A stretch of DNA of 12,377 nucleotides from an uncultured Aquincola sp. (GTDB taxonomy: Bacteria; Pseudomonadota; Gammaproteobacteria; Burkholderiales; Burkholderiaceae). The stretch is taken from contig CAKZXL010000060.1 of assembly GCA_937883885.1 (NCBI GenBank), positions 1 to 12,377 of the forward strand, read 5' to 3'. How positions within the stretch are numbered: the first letter of the stretch is position 1; each line of letters starts with the position of its first letter. Below the pieces are notes generated by a model, which ran no database searches, was not told the DNA's origin, and saw nothing but the letters and a program-made list of their open reading frames with translations. Shown here piece after piece: positions 1-4,921 of this stretch. Position numbers and translations under genes: made by a program.

Positions 1-114
1 ATCCAGGACACCCGCCAGAAGCTGGGCATCTACACCCGCGTGGGCCTGCTGGGTGCGGGCTCGGAAGGCAGCATTCCGTTGCTGACTTCGGGTGGGGATG
101 AGCCGCAGGCGTAA
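1..114 (+). CDS. C-terminal end of an unidentified protein (possibly LuxR-type HTH)
   Basis: The reading frame is open from base 1 and stops at TAA (112-114), giving only the last 37 residues of a gene that begins outside the window. The segment DTRQKLGIYTRVGLL (residues 3-17) has the rhythm of the last helix of a LuxR-type DNA-binding domain, where a Lys-Leu-Gly motif is followed by a Ser/Thr-Arg pair and hydrophobic residues. That match is weak and I do not rely on it. The last 20 residues are Gly/Ser/Pro-rich and probably disordered. A strong intrinsic terminator 26 bases downstream fits this being the last gene of its transcript. The reading frame is well supported; the function is essentially unknown. 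Confidence 0.6.
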   Translation: MQDTRQKLGIYTRVGLLGAGSEGSIPLLTSGGDEPQA

Positions 115-140
115 GCGCCAGCCGCTTTGCTGGGTGACGG

Positions 141-166
141 GGGCCGCAGCATGCGGCCCTTTTTTT
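141..166 (+). terminator. Rho-independent terminator
   Basis: A perfect stem GGGCCGCA/TGCGGCCC (141-148 and 152-159) with a three-base loop is followed at once by seven T residues (160-166). This is a textbook intrinsic terminator for the gene ending at 114. On the minus strand the stem is not followed by a T tract, so it should not stop vapC transcription coming the other way. Confidence 0.9.
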
Positions 167-201
167 GTTCTTTCGGCGCCGAGGGGCTCAGGCGCAGCCG
201 C

Positions 202-639
202 TCAAGGTGCGATCACTTGCAGCTTGGCGAAGTAGCTCTTGTAGGGCCTGGGATCTCGCGTCAGCACCGAGAGGTTGGACACGGCCGCGTGCGCCCCGAT
301 GAAGAAGTCGGGCAATGGCTTGTGCCTGGACCCGCCTCGACGCCGGTACATCGCGTAGGCGGCAGCGGCCAGCGACGCAGCGGCCCACGGCAGGGGTGAG
401 CGCAGCGCTTCATAGATGTCGAGCATCGCGTCCAGAGCGCGGACGTCCGGCCCTGGGATCAGCAGTTCTGCGTAAATGACCAGGTTGACGTGCAGCGGAC
501 TTCGCTCGCTGCACACCTGCAACTGCTCTATCGCCCAGTCATGCCAGGGACTGGCCTCGTCGATGCAGTCCACCCAGACGTTGGTGTCGACGAGCACACC
601 CGCCGAACCGTCGTAGCTGGCCAGGCTAGCGAGCGCCAC
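202..639 (-). CDS. vapC: PIN-domain ribonuclease toxin, VapC family
   Basis: This 145-residue protein is predicted to be the toxin of a type II toxin-antitoxin pair. VapC toxins are Mg-dependent ribonucleases that cleave specific tRNAs or rRNA; the target here cannot be read from sequence. The four acidic residues expected of a PIN active site are present: D18 in LVDTNVWVD, E58 in YAELL, D111 in LPDFFIGAHA and D129 in LTRDPRPY. The C-terminal Tyr-x-x-Tyr-Phe pattern is also typical, and the length is normal for the family, so the gene looks intact. The start chosen is a GTG (637-639) preceded by an AGG-containing site. It overlaps the end of the upstream antitoxin by 14 bases, which implies translational coupling. 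A GTG at residue 15 would also leave the catalytic Asp inside the protein and cannot be excluded. Confidence 0.88.
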   Translation of the reverse strand: MALASLASYDGSAGVLVDTNVWVDCIDEASPWHDWAIEQLQVCSERSPLHVNLVIYAELLIPGPDVRALDAMLDIYEALRSPLPWAAASLAAAAYAMYRRRGGSRHKPLPDFFIGAHAAVSNLSVLTRDPRPYKSYFAKLQVIAP

Positions 640-913
640 GGCGACCTGCGCCCTTGGTCGGTTCCTCGCCGCGAATGAAGCTCATGATCTCGTCAGCCCC
701 CAACTGTTTGAACTCGGGGCTCAGGCTTCCGCGCACCCGAGCCGCCGCGGCCTTGAGCTTCGCGCGCCGGTCTTCCTTGATGCTCGTGCCGACGGGCGTG
801 ATGACGATCCTGCCGCCTTCCAGGCTGAAAGTGACTTCGCTGCCAGGTGCAACGCCAGCCGCCACACGGATGTGCTTGGGAATGGTGACTTGTCCCTTGT
901 CGGTAACCAGCAT
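626..913 (-). CDS. vapB: AbrB/SpoVT-fold antitoxin, VapB type
   Basis: This 95-residue protein is predicted to be the antitoxin for the adjacent PIN toxin. Its N-terminal half (residues 1-45) is a swapped-hairpin AbrB/MazE DNA-binding domain. The opening MLVTDKGQVTIPKHIR and the following Gly-Val-x-Pro-Gly-Ser-Glu-Val are the hallmark pattern of that fold. The charged, helical C-terminal half (about residues 46-90) is where such antitoxins wrap around and block the toxin. I chose the ATG at 911-913 because the domain starts exactly there and a GAGGG site lies just upstream at 918-922. The reading frame runs open further upstream, but that extension has no domain logic. The gene overlaps vapC by 14 bases, and the pair normally represses its own promoter. 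The antitoxin of the divergent locus (1037-1294) belongs to a different fold. Confidence 0.88.
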   Translation of the reverse strand: MLVTDKGQVTIPKHIRVAAGVAPGSEVTFSLEGGRIVITPVGTSIKEDRRAKLKAAAARVRGSLSPEFKQLGADEIMSFIRGEEPTKGAGRRGAR

Positions 914-944
914 GGCACCCTCGCGGTAAGAATCTGAAGTAGGA

Positions 945-950
945 ATTTTA
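945..950 (-). promoter_or_regulatory. Candidate -10 element for vapBC
   Basis: Read on the minus strand this is TAAAAT, five of six matches to the sigma-70 -10 consensus. It would start transcription near 938, leaving a leader of about 25 bases that carries the vapB ribosome site. No good -35 element sits at the right distance, as is common for autoregulated antitoxin promoters. Confidence 0.4.
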
Positions 951-977
951 CGGCAATGGGCACTCGAGCACTTGGGT

Positions 978-1006
978 TTGACAAGCATCACCGCCGCTTG
1001 CAGATT
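978..1006 (+). promoter_or_regulatory. Candidate sigma-70 promoter for the Phd-type antitoxin gene
   Basis: A perfect -35 hexamer TTGACA (978-983) is followed after 17 bases by CAGATT (1001-1006), which matches only three of six consensus -10 positions. The position is right for transcription starting about 24 bases before the antitoxin ATG. The weak -10 keeps confidence modest. Confidence 0.4.
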
Positions 1007-1024
1007 CGACAGATGACCCGATCG

Positions 1025-1031
1025 AAGGAGG
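1025..1031 (+). promoter_or_regulatory. Strong ribosome binding site that fixes the antitoxin start
   Basis: AAGGAGG ends five bases before the ATG at 1037. It selects that start over the in-frame ATG at 956, which would add 27 residues without homology to the family. Confidence 0.8.
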
Positions 1032-1036
1032 CAGCC

Positions 1037-1294
1037 ATGACGAATTGGCCGGTTCAGGATGCAAGGGCGCGCTTCAGCCAGCTGTTGGACGCCTGCCTGT
1101 CGGATGGTCCCCAGATGGTCACCCGCCGGGGCGCGGAAGCTGCGGTGCTGGTGCCCGTTGAGGAGTGGCGCCGCCTGCAATCCACCGCGCGACCTTCGCT
1201 GAAGCTGTTGCTGCTGTCGGACGAGGCGCGCCATCAAGTGGTGCTGCCGGCGCGGGGGCGAGCCAAGCGGCGCAAGCTGGCGCCCGTACCGTGA
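1037..1294 (+). CDS. Phd/YefM-family antitoxin (orphaned)
   Basis: This 85-residue protein is predicted to be a type II antitoxin of the Phd/YefM fold. Residues 1-47 (WPVQDARARFSQLLDAC, then MVTRRGAEAAVLVPVEEW) match the conserved DNA-binding and dimerisation half of that family. The tail (LLLLSDEARHQVVLPARGR, residues 57-75) resembles the toxin-binding end seen in Phd antitoxins paired with PIN toxins. The start follows a near-perfect ribosome site. The stop TGA at 1292-1294 overlaps a GTG at 1291, the usual coupling to a toxin gene. However, the toxin frame downstream is only a fragment with a mutated active site, so this antitoxin has no functional partner here. It might still repress its own promoter or neutralise a related toxin elsewhere. 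Confidence 0.85.
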   Translation: MTNWPVQDARARFSQLLDACLSDGPQMVTRRGAEAAVLVPVEEWRRLQSTARPSLKLLLLSDEARHQVVLPARGRAKRRKLAPVP

Positions 1295-1374
1295 AGCACG
1301 TGTACCTGTTCGGCACGAAGGTCGTGTCCGGACTGCGACTCAATGGCGCTACCGCGCCCCACAGCCGACCGTGA
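1291..1374 (+). pseudogene. Remnant of a PIN-domain (VapC-type) toxin gene
   Basis: A short frame starts with GTG at 1291, overlapping the antitoxin stop in the sequence GTGA, and ends at TGA 1372-1374 after 27 residues. Its residues 5-16 read YLFGTKVVSGLR, which closely parallels the opening YLLDTNVVSELR of PIN toxins that follow Phd antitoxins. The family comparison is from memory. The catalytic Asp is replaced by Gly (codon GGC, 1312-1314), and the Asn and Glu that normally follow are replaced by Lys and Gly. The resemblance stops around 1338, and I found no continuation in any frame. The end of the oppositely oriented acetyltransferase gene lies in this DNA. I infer a toxin truncated by a rearrangement and then mutated. 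Confidence 0.7.
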
Positions 1375-1846
1375 ACTGCTGGACGACACCTCGCCACCCA
1401 CCTTGCGTGACCTGCAGCTCGGTGTACTGGCAGCCCACGACCGCGGCAACGGTGCGCCGCCAGAACGCTTGAGCCTGGTGGTTGTCCGACATTTGCCCGA
1501 CCTCCCAGGGCCCGGGATGACAAGCAAACACGTGCTGCGCCAAGGCGAGGCCGGCGCCACTGCGCCTGTAGCGCTTGAGGATGAAGAACTGTTCCATCCA
1601 GTGGCCGTCTTGCCGAGTGACGGCAGCAGGCGCCACCAAGGCGAACCCGACATACTGAGAATCTGAGAGCGCCACATGCGCGTGAAAGCGGTCTCCACGC
1701 CGGTGGCGTTCCAGGTTGTAGCCGTATCTGGCTTGAGCATCAGCGTTCTGCGGCCAGATGTCGGACAGCTCGTACTGGTAAAGCTCCAGCATCTGCGCAA
1801 GTGCGGCGAAGTCGTGTGACTGGGCCTTTCGAAGCTGGAGCGGCAT
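1349..1846 (-). CDS. GNAT-family N-acetyltransferase
   Basis: This 165-residue protein is predicted to transfer an acetyl group from acetyl-CoA to an amine; the substrate is unknown. The acetyl-CoA-binding motif A is visible as FFILKRYRRSGAGLALA (residues 87-103), with the Arg-x-x-Gly-x-Gly-type loop that grips the pyrophosphate. The motif B region follows with WEVGQMSDNHQAQAFWRR (114-131), including the N-x-x-A-x-x-Phe-Trp pattern. The N-terminal half (YQYELSDIWP) resembles small stand-alone GNAT proteins of proteobacteria. I chose the ATG at 1844-1846 because AGGTGA lies eight bases upstream and the domain begins immediately. An open extension to 2041 is low-complexity Arg/Ala-rich sequence and looks like an artefact. 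The 3' end overlaps the antisense toxin remnant (1291-1374). The gene is probably a single transcription unit. Confidence 0.82.
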   Translation of the reverse strand: MPLQLRKAQSHDFAALAQMLELYQYELSDIWPQNADAQARYGYNLERHRRGDRFHAHVALSDSQYVGFALVAPAAVTRQDGHWMEQFFILKRYRRSGAGLALAQHVFACHPGPWEVGQMSDNHQAQAFWRRTVAAVVGCQYTELQVTQGGWRGVVQQFTVGCGAR

Positions 1847-1934
1847 GGATGAGGTCACCTGACAAAGCTGCACCTGCGTCGAAAACTTCGCATTGGCAAC
1901 GCGAGCATGGCAATGAGAGCCCGCATCGCAACAT

Positions 1935-1962
1935 GCTGTATCGATGACGCCAGCCCTGTCAA
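1935..1962 (-). promoter_or_regulatory. Candidate promoter for the GNAT gene
   Basis: On the minus strand a perfect TTGACA (1962-1957) is followed after 16 bases by TACAGC (1940-1935), three of six matches to the -10 consensus. Transcription would start about 80 bases before the acetyltransferase ATG. The evidence is only the -35 match and the position. Confidence 0.3.
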
Positions 1963-1999
1963 CGCGCGCAGCGCGAGCCGCGCAGCGAAGCACCACCCT

Positions 2000-2017
2000 G
2001 GCCCTTTGCGCAGGGCC
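2000..2017. repeat. Short hairpin GGCCCT/AGGGCC
   Basis: A perfect six-base stem (2000-2005 and 2012-2017) encloses the loop TTGCGC. There is no T tract, so it is unlikely to be a terminator. It belongs to the palindrome-rich intergenic stretch. Confidence 0.45.
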
Positions 2018-2061
2018 GTGCGGGCGGGTCTGGGGGCGCATGTGGAGCGCCGAGCAACGCA

Positions 2062-2171
2062 GGGTGGGTGGCGGCGCGCGCAGCGCGCTTCGTGAACTGA
2101 TTTCCGGCCGACTGTCCGAGTCGCAGTGCGCGCCAGCGCACGGAGGCGAGTTGGGCCGGAGCCACCCACCC
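2062..2171. repeat. Nested inverted-repeat element, possibly a dispersed intergenic repeat
   Basis: The outer arms GGGTGGGTGGC (2062-2072) and GCCACCCACCC (2161-2171) are perfect 11-base complements. Inside them TCCGGCC (2103-2109) pairs with GGCCGGA (2154-2160), directly abutting the right outer arm. Further in, TCGC (2121-2124) can pair with GCGA (2146-2149), and GTGCGC (2126-2131) pairs with GCGCAC (2136-2141) around a four-base loop. The left side also holds a small GC palindrome. This nesting exceeds what base composition alone would suggest and resembles REP/BIME-like or miniature repeat elements. Whether other copies exist cannot be seen from one window. Confidence 0.5.
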
Positions 2172-2186
2172 GAGTAGCGCAGGGCA

Positions 2187-2205
2187 GTCCGCGCTTTGCG
2201 CGGAC
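2187..2205. repeat. Perfect 8-bp hairpin with TTT loop
   Basis: GTCCGCGC (2187-2194) pairs with GCGCGGAC (2198-2205) around the loop TTT. It lies next to the nested inverted-repeat element. It lacks a T tail, so it is not a classical terminator. Its role is unknown. Confidence 0.5.
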
Positions 2206-2300
2206 CGCGAAAGCTAAGCCCCCGGGCCCGCCCGCACGGCCCGGAGCAAACCGGCCCAACCCACCCAGGGTGTTCCCCCGCAGACGGAAAACACCCCCGC

Positions 2301-2314
2301 TTGACCTACGTCAT
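2301..2314 (+). promoter_or_regulatory. FNR-type binding site upstream of ccoI
   Basis: TTGACCTACGTCAT matches the FNR/Anr pattern TTGA-N6-TCAA at seven of eight fixed positions. Its centre is 41.5 bases upstream of position 2349. With the TAGATT element at 2337-2342 this is the exact geometry of a class II FNR-activated promoter. The regulator itself is encoded in this window at 10053-10793. Confidence 0.75.
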
Positions 2315-2336
2315 GGCACACAACCACCCCACCCCC

Positions 2337-2342
2337 TAGATT
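2337..2342 (+). promoter_or_regulatory. Candidate -10 element of the ccoI promoter
   Basis: TAGATT matches four of six -10 consensus positions. It lies exactly where an FNR class II promoter would need it relative to the box at 2301-2314. The implied start of transcription is 2349, the A of the ccoI ATG. Confidence 0.5.
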
Positions 2343-2348
2343 CCCCCC

Positions 2349-4664
2349 ATGACCGAAGCCGCCCTGGCTGCGGCGCCGGTGCGCGCTGCGGCGCCGCCCC
2401 TTGCCCTGCTCGACGATCCGCTGGAACTGCGGGGCTTCACCTCCTTCAGCGCCGACGCCGCCGGCCGGCAGGTGGCCGAATCGTCGCTGGCGCTGGGCGG
2501 GCTGCACTGCGGCAGCTGCGCCGGCCTCATCGAGCAGGCACTGCGCAACGTGCCCGGTGTGCTGTCGGCCAGCGTCAACGCCGCCGCGCAGCGCGCGACC
2601 GTGCGCTGGGACACCGGCCGCACCCGCGCTTCCGACCTGGTGGGGGCGGTGCAGCGCGCCGGCTACACCGCGGCGCCCGACACTGCGGCCGGTGCCCGCG
2701 CGCAGCGCCAGGCCGAGCGGCGCAGCGCCACCTGGCGCCTGTTCGTCGCGGCCTTCTGCTCGATGCAGATCATGATGATGGCCGCACCTGCCTACTTCGC
2801 CGGCCCCGGCGAGCTGGCGCCCGACCTCAAGCAACTGCTCGACTGGGCCAGCTGGCTGCTCACGCTGCCGGTTCTGTGGTTCTCGGCCCGGCCGTTCTTC
2901 TCGGGCGCCTGGCGCGCGCTGCGCCAGGGCCGCATCGGCATGGACCTGCCGGTGTCCATCGGCGTGGCGGTGGCCTTCGTCGCCAGCAGCGGTGCGGCCT
3001 TCCAGCCTGGCGGCGTGTTCGGGCACGAGGTGTACTTCGACTCCATCGCCATGTTCATCAGCTTTCTGCTGGGCGGGCGCTGGCTGGAGATGGCGGCCCG
3101 CCACCGCGCGGCCGAGCAGCTGGAAACCACGCTGGGCCAGCTGCCCGCCAGCGTGCTGCGCGTGCGCGCCGATGGCAGCACCGAGACCGTCAGCGCCCAG
3201 CGCGTGGCGCCGGGCGACGTGCTGCGGGTGCCGGCCGGCCAGGCCTTTGCGGCCGATGGCGTGCTCACCCGCGGCAGCACCCAGGCCGACGAGGCGCTGC
3301 TCAGCGGTGAATCGCGCCCGGTGCCCAAGCAGCCCGGCGATGCGGTGGTGGCCGGCAGCCTGAACCTGCAGGCGCCGGTGGAAATGCAGGTGCAGCGGGT
3401 GGGCGCCGACACCCGGCACGAGGCCATCGTGGCGCTGATGCGCCAGGCCTTGTCGCAACGGCCCACGCTGGCGCGCGCGGCCGACCGCTGGGCCGGGCCT
3501 TTCCTGGGCGTGGTGCTGCTGCTGGCGGCCGGCGCTCCACTGGCCTGGTGGTTCATCGAGCCCGAACGCGCGGTGTGGGTGGCGGTGTCGGTGCTCATCG
3601 TCACCTGCCCTTGCGCGCTGTCGCTGGCCGCGCCTTCGGCCGTGCTGGCGGCCACCGGCGCGCTGGCCCGCCGCGGCGTGCTGATGCGCCGGCTGGATGC
3701 GCTGGAAACCCTGGCCGGCGTGCAGCAGCTCTTCGTCGACAAGACCGGCACGCTGACCGAAGGCCAGCTGCGCTGCAGCGCGGTGCACTGGCTGCCGGCG
3801 GCCAGCGGCGTGGGTCCGGCAGACGCGCTGCAGCAGCGCGCCGCCTCGCTGGCCGGCTGGTCCAGCCATCCGCTGGCGCGGGCGCTGGCGGCCGATGCCC
3901 AGGCCGGGCAGGCCGTGGCCTTCGATTGGCAAGCCATCGAGGAACAACCCGGCCGCGGCCTGCAAGCCCGCGACGAACAAGGCCGCACCTGGCGCCTGGG
4001 CTCGCAGGCCTTCGTCTGCGCGGCCGAGCCAGGCCCGGTGGCCGGCAGCAGCCGCGCGCCCGCAGGCCCGCAGGTGTGGCTGGGCTGCGAAGGCAGCGCC
4101 CTCGCCTGCTTCGTGCTGGCCGAGCAGCTGCGCCCCGGCACCGCCGAGGCGGTGCGCCAGCTGCAGGCCGAGGGCGTGCGCCTCACGCTGCTGTCGGGCG
4201 ATTCGCCCGAGCGTGCTGCGGCGCTGGCCGCGCGTCTGAAGCTCGATGGCGCCCACGGCGGCCTGCAGCCGCAGGACAAGCTGACGCTGCTGCGCCAGGC
4301 CCAGCAACGCGGCCAGCGCGTGGCCATGCTGGGCGACGGCATCAACGATGCGCCGGTGCTGGCGCAGGCCGACGTGTCCTTGGCCATGGGCGAAGGTGCG
4401 CTGGTCACCCGCAGCCATGCCGATGCGGTGGTGGTGTCCAACCGCCTGGCCGACGTGGCCGATGCCAGGCGGCTGTCGCAGCGCATGCTGCGCGTGGTGC
4501 GGCAGAACATGGCGTGGGCCGCGGCGTACAACGCCGCCTGCGTGCCGCTGGCGCTGGCCGGGCTGCTGCCACCCTGGGCATCGGGCCTGGGCATGGCCAT
4601 CAGCTCGCTGGTGGTCATCGGCAATTCGCTGCGGCTGGCCCGCCACTCGTCTAGACAAGTGTGA
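2349..4664 (+). CDS. ccoI: Copper-translocating P1B-type ATPase CcoI (cbb3 oxidase assembly)
   Basis: This 771-residue inner-membrane pump uses ATP to move copper for insertion into the cbb3 oxidase. An N-terminal heavy-metal-binding domain (about 45-112) carries H53-C54-G-S-C57. Transmembrane segments follow from about 130. The actuator loop contains LLSGES (317-322). The metal-binding membrane motif is C420-P421-C422. The catalytic Asp is D464 in DKTGTLTEG, the nucleotide-binding His-Pro is H507-P508, and the hinge motif is GDGINDAP (662-669). All elements of a working P1B-1 ATPase are present and the length is normal. Its position directly before ccoS and the oxidase genes separates it from a general copper-detoxification CopA. 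No ribosome binding site precedes the ATG, and the predicted FNR-dependent transcript starts on it. The stop lies four bases before ccoS. Confidence 0.95.
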   Translation: MTEAALAAAPVRAAAPPLALLDDPLELRGFTSFSADAAGRQVAESSLALGGLHCGSCAGLIEQALRNVPGVLSASVNAAAQRATVRWDTGRTRASDLVGAVQRAGYTAAPDTAAGARAQRQAERRSATWRLFVAAFCSMQIMMMAAPAYFAGPGELAPDLKQLLDWASWLLTLPVLWFSARPFFSGAWRALRQGRIGMDLPVSIGVAVAFVASSGAAFQPGGVFGHEVYFDSIAMFISFLLGGRWLEMAARHRAAEQLETTLGQLPASVLRVRADGSTETVSAQRVAPGDVLRVPAGQAFAADGVLTRGSTQADEALLSGESRPVPKQPGDAVVAGSLNLQAPVEMQVQRVGADTRHEAIVALMRQALSQRPTLARAADRWAGPFLGVVLLLAAGAPLAWWFIEPERAVWVAVSVLIVTCPCALSLAAPSAVLAATGALARRGVLMRRLDALETLAGVQQLFVDKTGTLTEGQLRCSAVHWLPAASGVGPADALQQRAASLAGWSSHPLARALAADAQAGQAVAFDWQAIEEQPGRGLQARDEQGRTWRLGSQAFVCAAEPGPVAGSSRAPAGPQVWLGCEGSALACFVLAEQLRPGTAEAVRQLQAEGVRLTLLSGDSPERAAALAARLKLDGAHGGLQPQDKLTLLRQAQQRGQRVAMLGDGINDAPVLAQADVSLAMGEGALVTRSHADAVVVSNRLADVADARRLSQRMLRVVRQNMAWAAAYNAACVPLALAGLLPPWASGLGMAISSLVVIGNSLRLARHSSRQV

Positions 4665-4668
4665 GCCC

Positions 4669-4845
4669 ATGGACATCCTGTACCTGCTGATCCCGCTGTC
4701 GGCCTTGCTGGTGCTGGGCATCATGGGTGCGTTCGCCTGGGCCTTGTTCGGCGGCCAGTTCGACGACCTGCAGCGCGCGGGCGAAGACATCCTGCAAGAA
4801 GGCGTGGAAGCTCCCGTCAGTTCCCACGGAGCAGGCCCCGCTTGA
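4669..4845 (+). CDS. ccoS: cbb3-type oxidase assembly protein CcoS
   Basis: This 58-residue single-pass membrane protein has the family signature: a short N-terminal hydrophobic helix (about 4-28, [20 protein letters not shown]) followed by [19 protein letters not shown]. The Gly-Gln-Phe-Asp-Asp-Leu stretch is characteristic of CcoS. In other bacteria CcoS is needed for cofactor incorporation (heme b and copper) into CcoN, though its mechanism is unclear. It starts four bases after the ccoI stop, so the two are surely co-transcribed. Its TGA stop (4843-4845) lies inside an FNR binding site that serves the next gene. The C-terminal dozen residues are not conserved in kind and look like a flexible tail. 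Confidence 0.93.
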   Translation: MDILYLLIPLSALLVLGIMGAFAWALFGGQFDDLQRAGEDILQEGVEAPVSSHGAGPA

Positions 4846-4855
4846 TCCGCATCAA
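4842..4855 (+). promoter_or_regulatory. Perfect FNR box upstream of ccoN
   Basis: TTGATCCGCATCAA matches the FNR consensus TTGAT-N4-ATCAA at all ten fixed positions. Its centre is 41.5 bases from a start predicted at 4890, with AACAAT (4878-4883) at the -10 position (four of six consensus matches). This is class II activating geometry. The resulting leader of 32 bases carries the ccoN ribosome site. The box also encloses the ccoS stop codon. Confidence 0.88.
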
Positions 4856-4874
4856 GGCCGGCTGAAGGCCTTTT
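4854..4874 (+). terminator. Weak intrinsic terminator or attenuator after ccoS
   Basis: AAGGCC (4854-4859) pairs with GGCCTT (4867-4872) around a seven-base loop and runs into TTTT (4871-4874). With six pairs and a short T tract this would stop only part of the ccoIS transcript. It overlaps the right end of the FNR box and lies upstream of the predicted ccoN start, so it would not affect transcripts from that promoter. Confidence 0.4.
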
Positions 4875-4877
4875 CCA

Positions 4878-4883
4878 AACAAT
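4878..4883 (+). promoter_or_regulatory. Candidate -10 element of the ccoNOQP promoter
   Basis: AACAAT matches four of six -10 positions and stands at the exact class II distance from the perfect FNR box at 4842-4855. The predicted transcription start is 4890. Confidence 0.5.
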
Positions 4884-4908
4884 CCGAGTGTCCTCTCACA
4901 AGCTCGGA

Positions 4909-4915
4909 AAGGAGG
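4909..4915 (+). promoter_or_regulatory. Strong ribosome binding site of ccoN
   Basis: AAGGAGG ends six bases before the ATG at 4922 and settles the start. The same frame is open back to 4727, but that extension only covers ccoS in another frame. Confidence 0.85.
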
Positions 4916-4921
4916 CGGCCG

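Larger units (their letters stand above)
1847..2348. other. Gene-free, hairpin-rich intergenic region
   Basis: This stretch of about 500 bases separates the divergent acetyltransferase and ccoI genes. I see no credible gene in it: the open frames crossing it are Arg/Ala-rich and lack start sites or recognisable domains. It contains the possible acetyltransferase promoter, a cluster of hairpins and inverted repeats between 2000 and 2205, a C-rich stretch, and the FNR-type promoter of ccoI at the right end. A 13-base GC-rich sequence, CGCGCGCAGCGCG, occurs twice (1963-1975 and 2075-2087). Confidence 0.6.

Noticed and set aside
930..1007. Inverted repeat GAATCTG (930-936) and CAGATTC (1001-1007) in the divergent antitoxin control region
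   Set aside because: Seven bases 64 apart can occur by chance. It could be an operator pair, but nothing else supports it.
914..1237. N-terminal extension of the AbrB-type antitoxin to a 203-residue protein
   Set aside because: The AbrB domain begins at the ATG at 913 with a ribosome site. The extension runs antisense through the Phd-type antitoxin and has no domain.
1963..2087. 13-base direct repeat CGCGCGCAGCGCG (1963-1975 and 2075-2087)
   Set aside because: It is low-complexity alternating GC sequence, so repetition is weak evidence for a mobile element or target duplication.
2126..3310. 394-codon plus-strand frame overlapping the start of ccoI
   Set aside because: It is an Arg/Ala/Gly-rich, out-of-frame reading of ccoI with no start signal or recognisable domain.
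2214..4790. 858-codon open frame on the minus strand across ccoI and ccoS
   Set aside because: Its translation is His/Gln/Arg/Gly-rich with no domain, and it is antisense to a complete P1B ATPase. This is the usual stop-poor shadow of a GC-rich gene.
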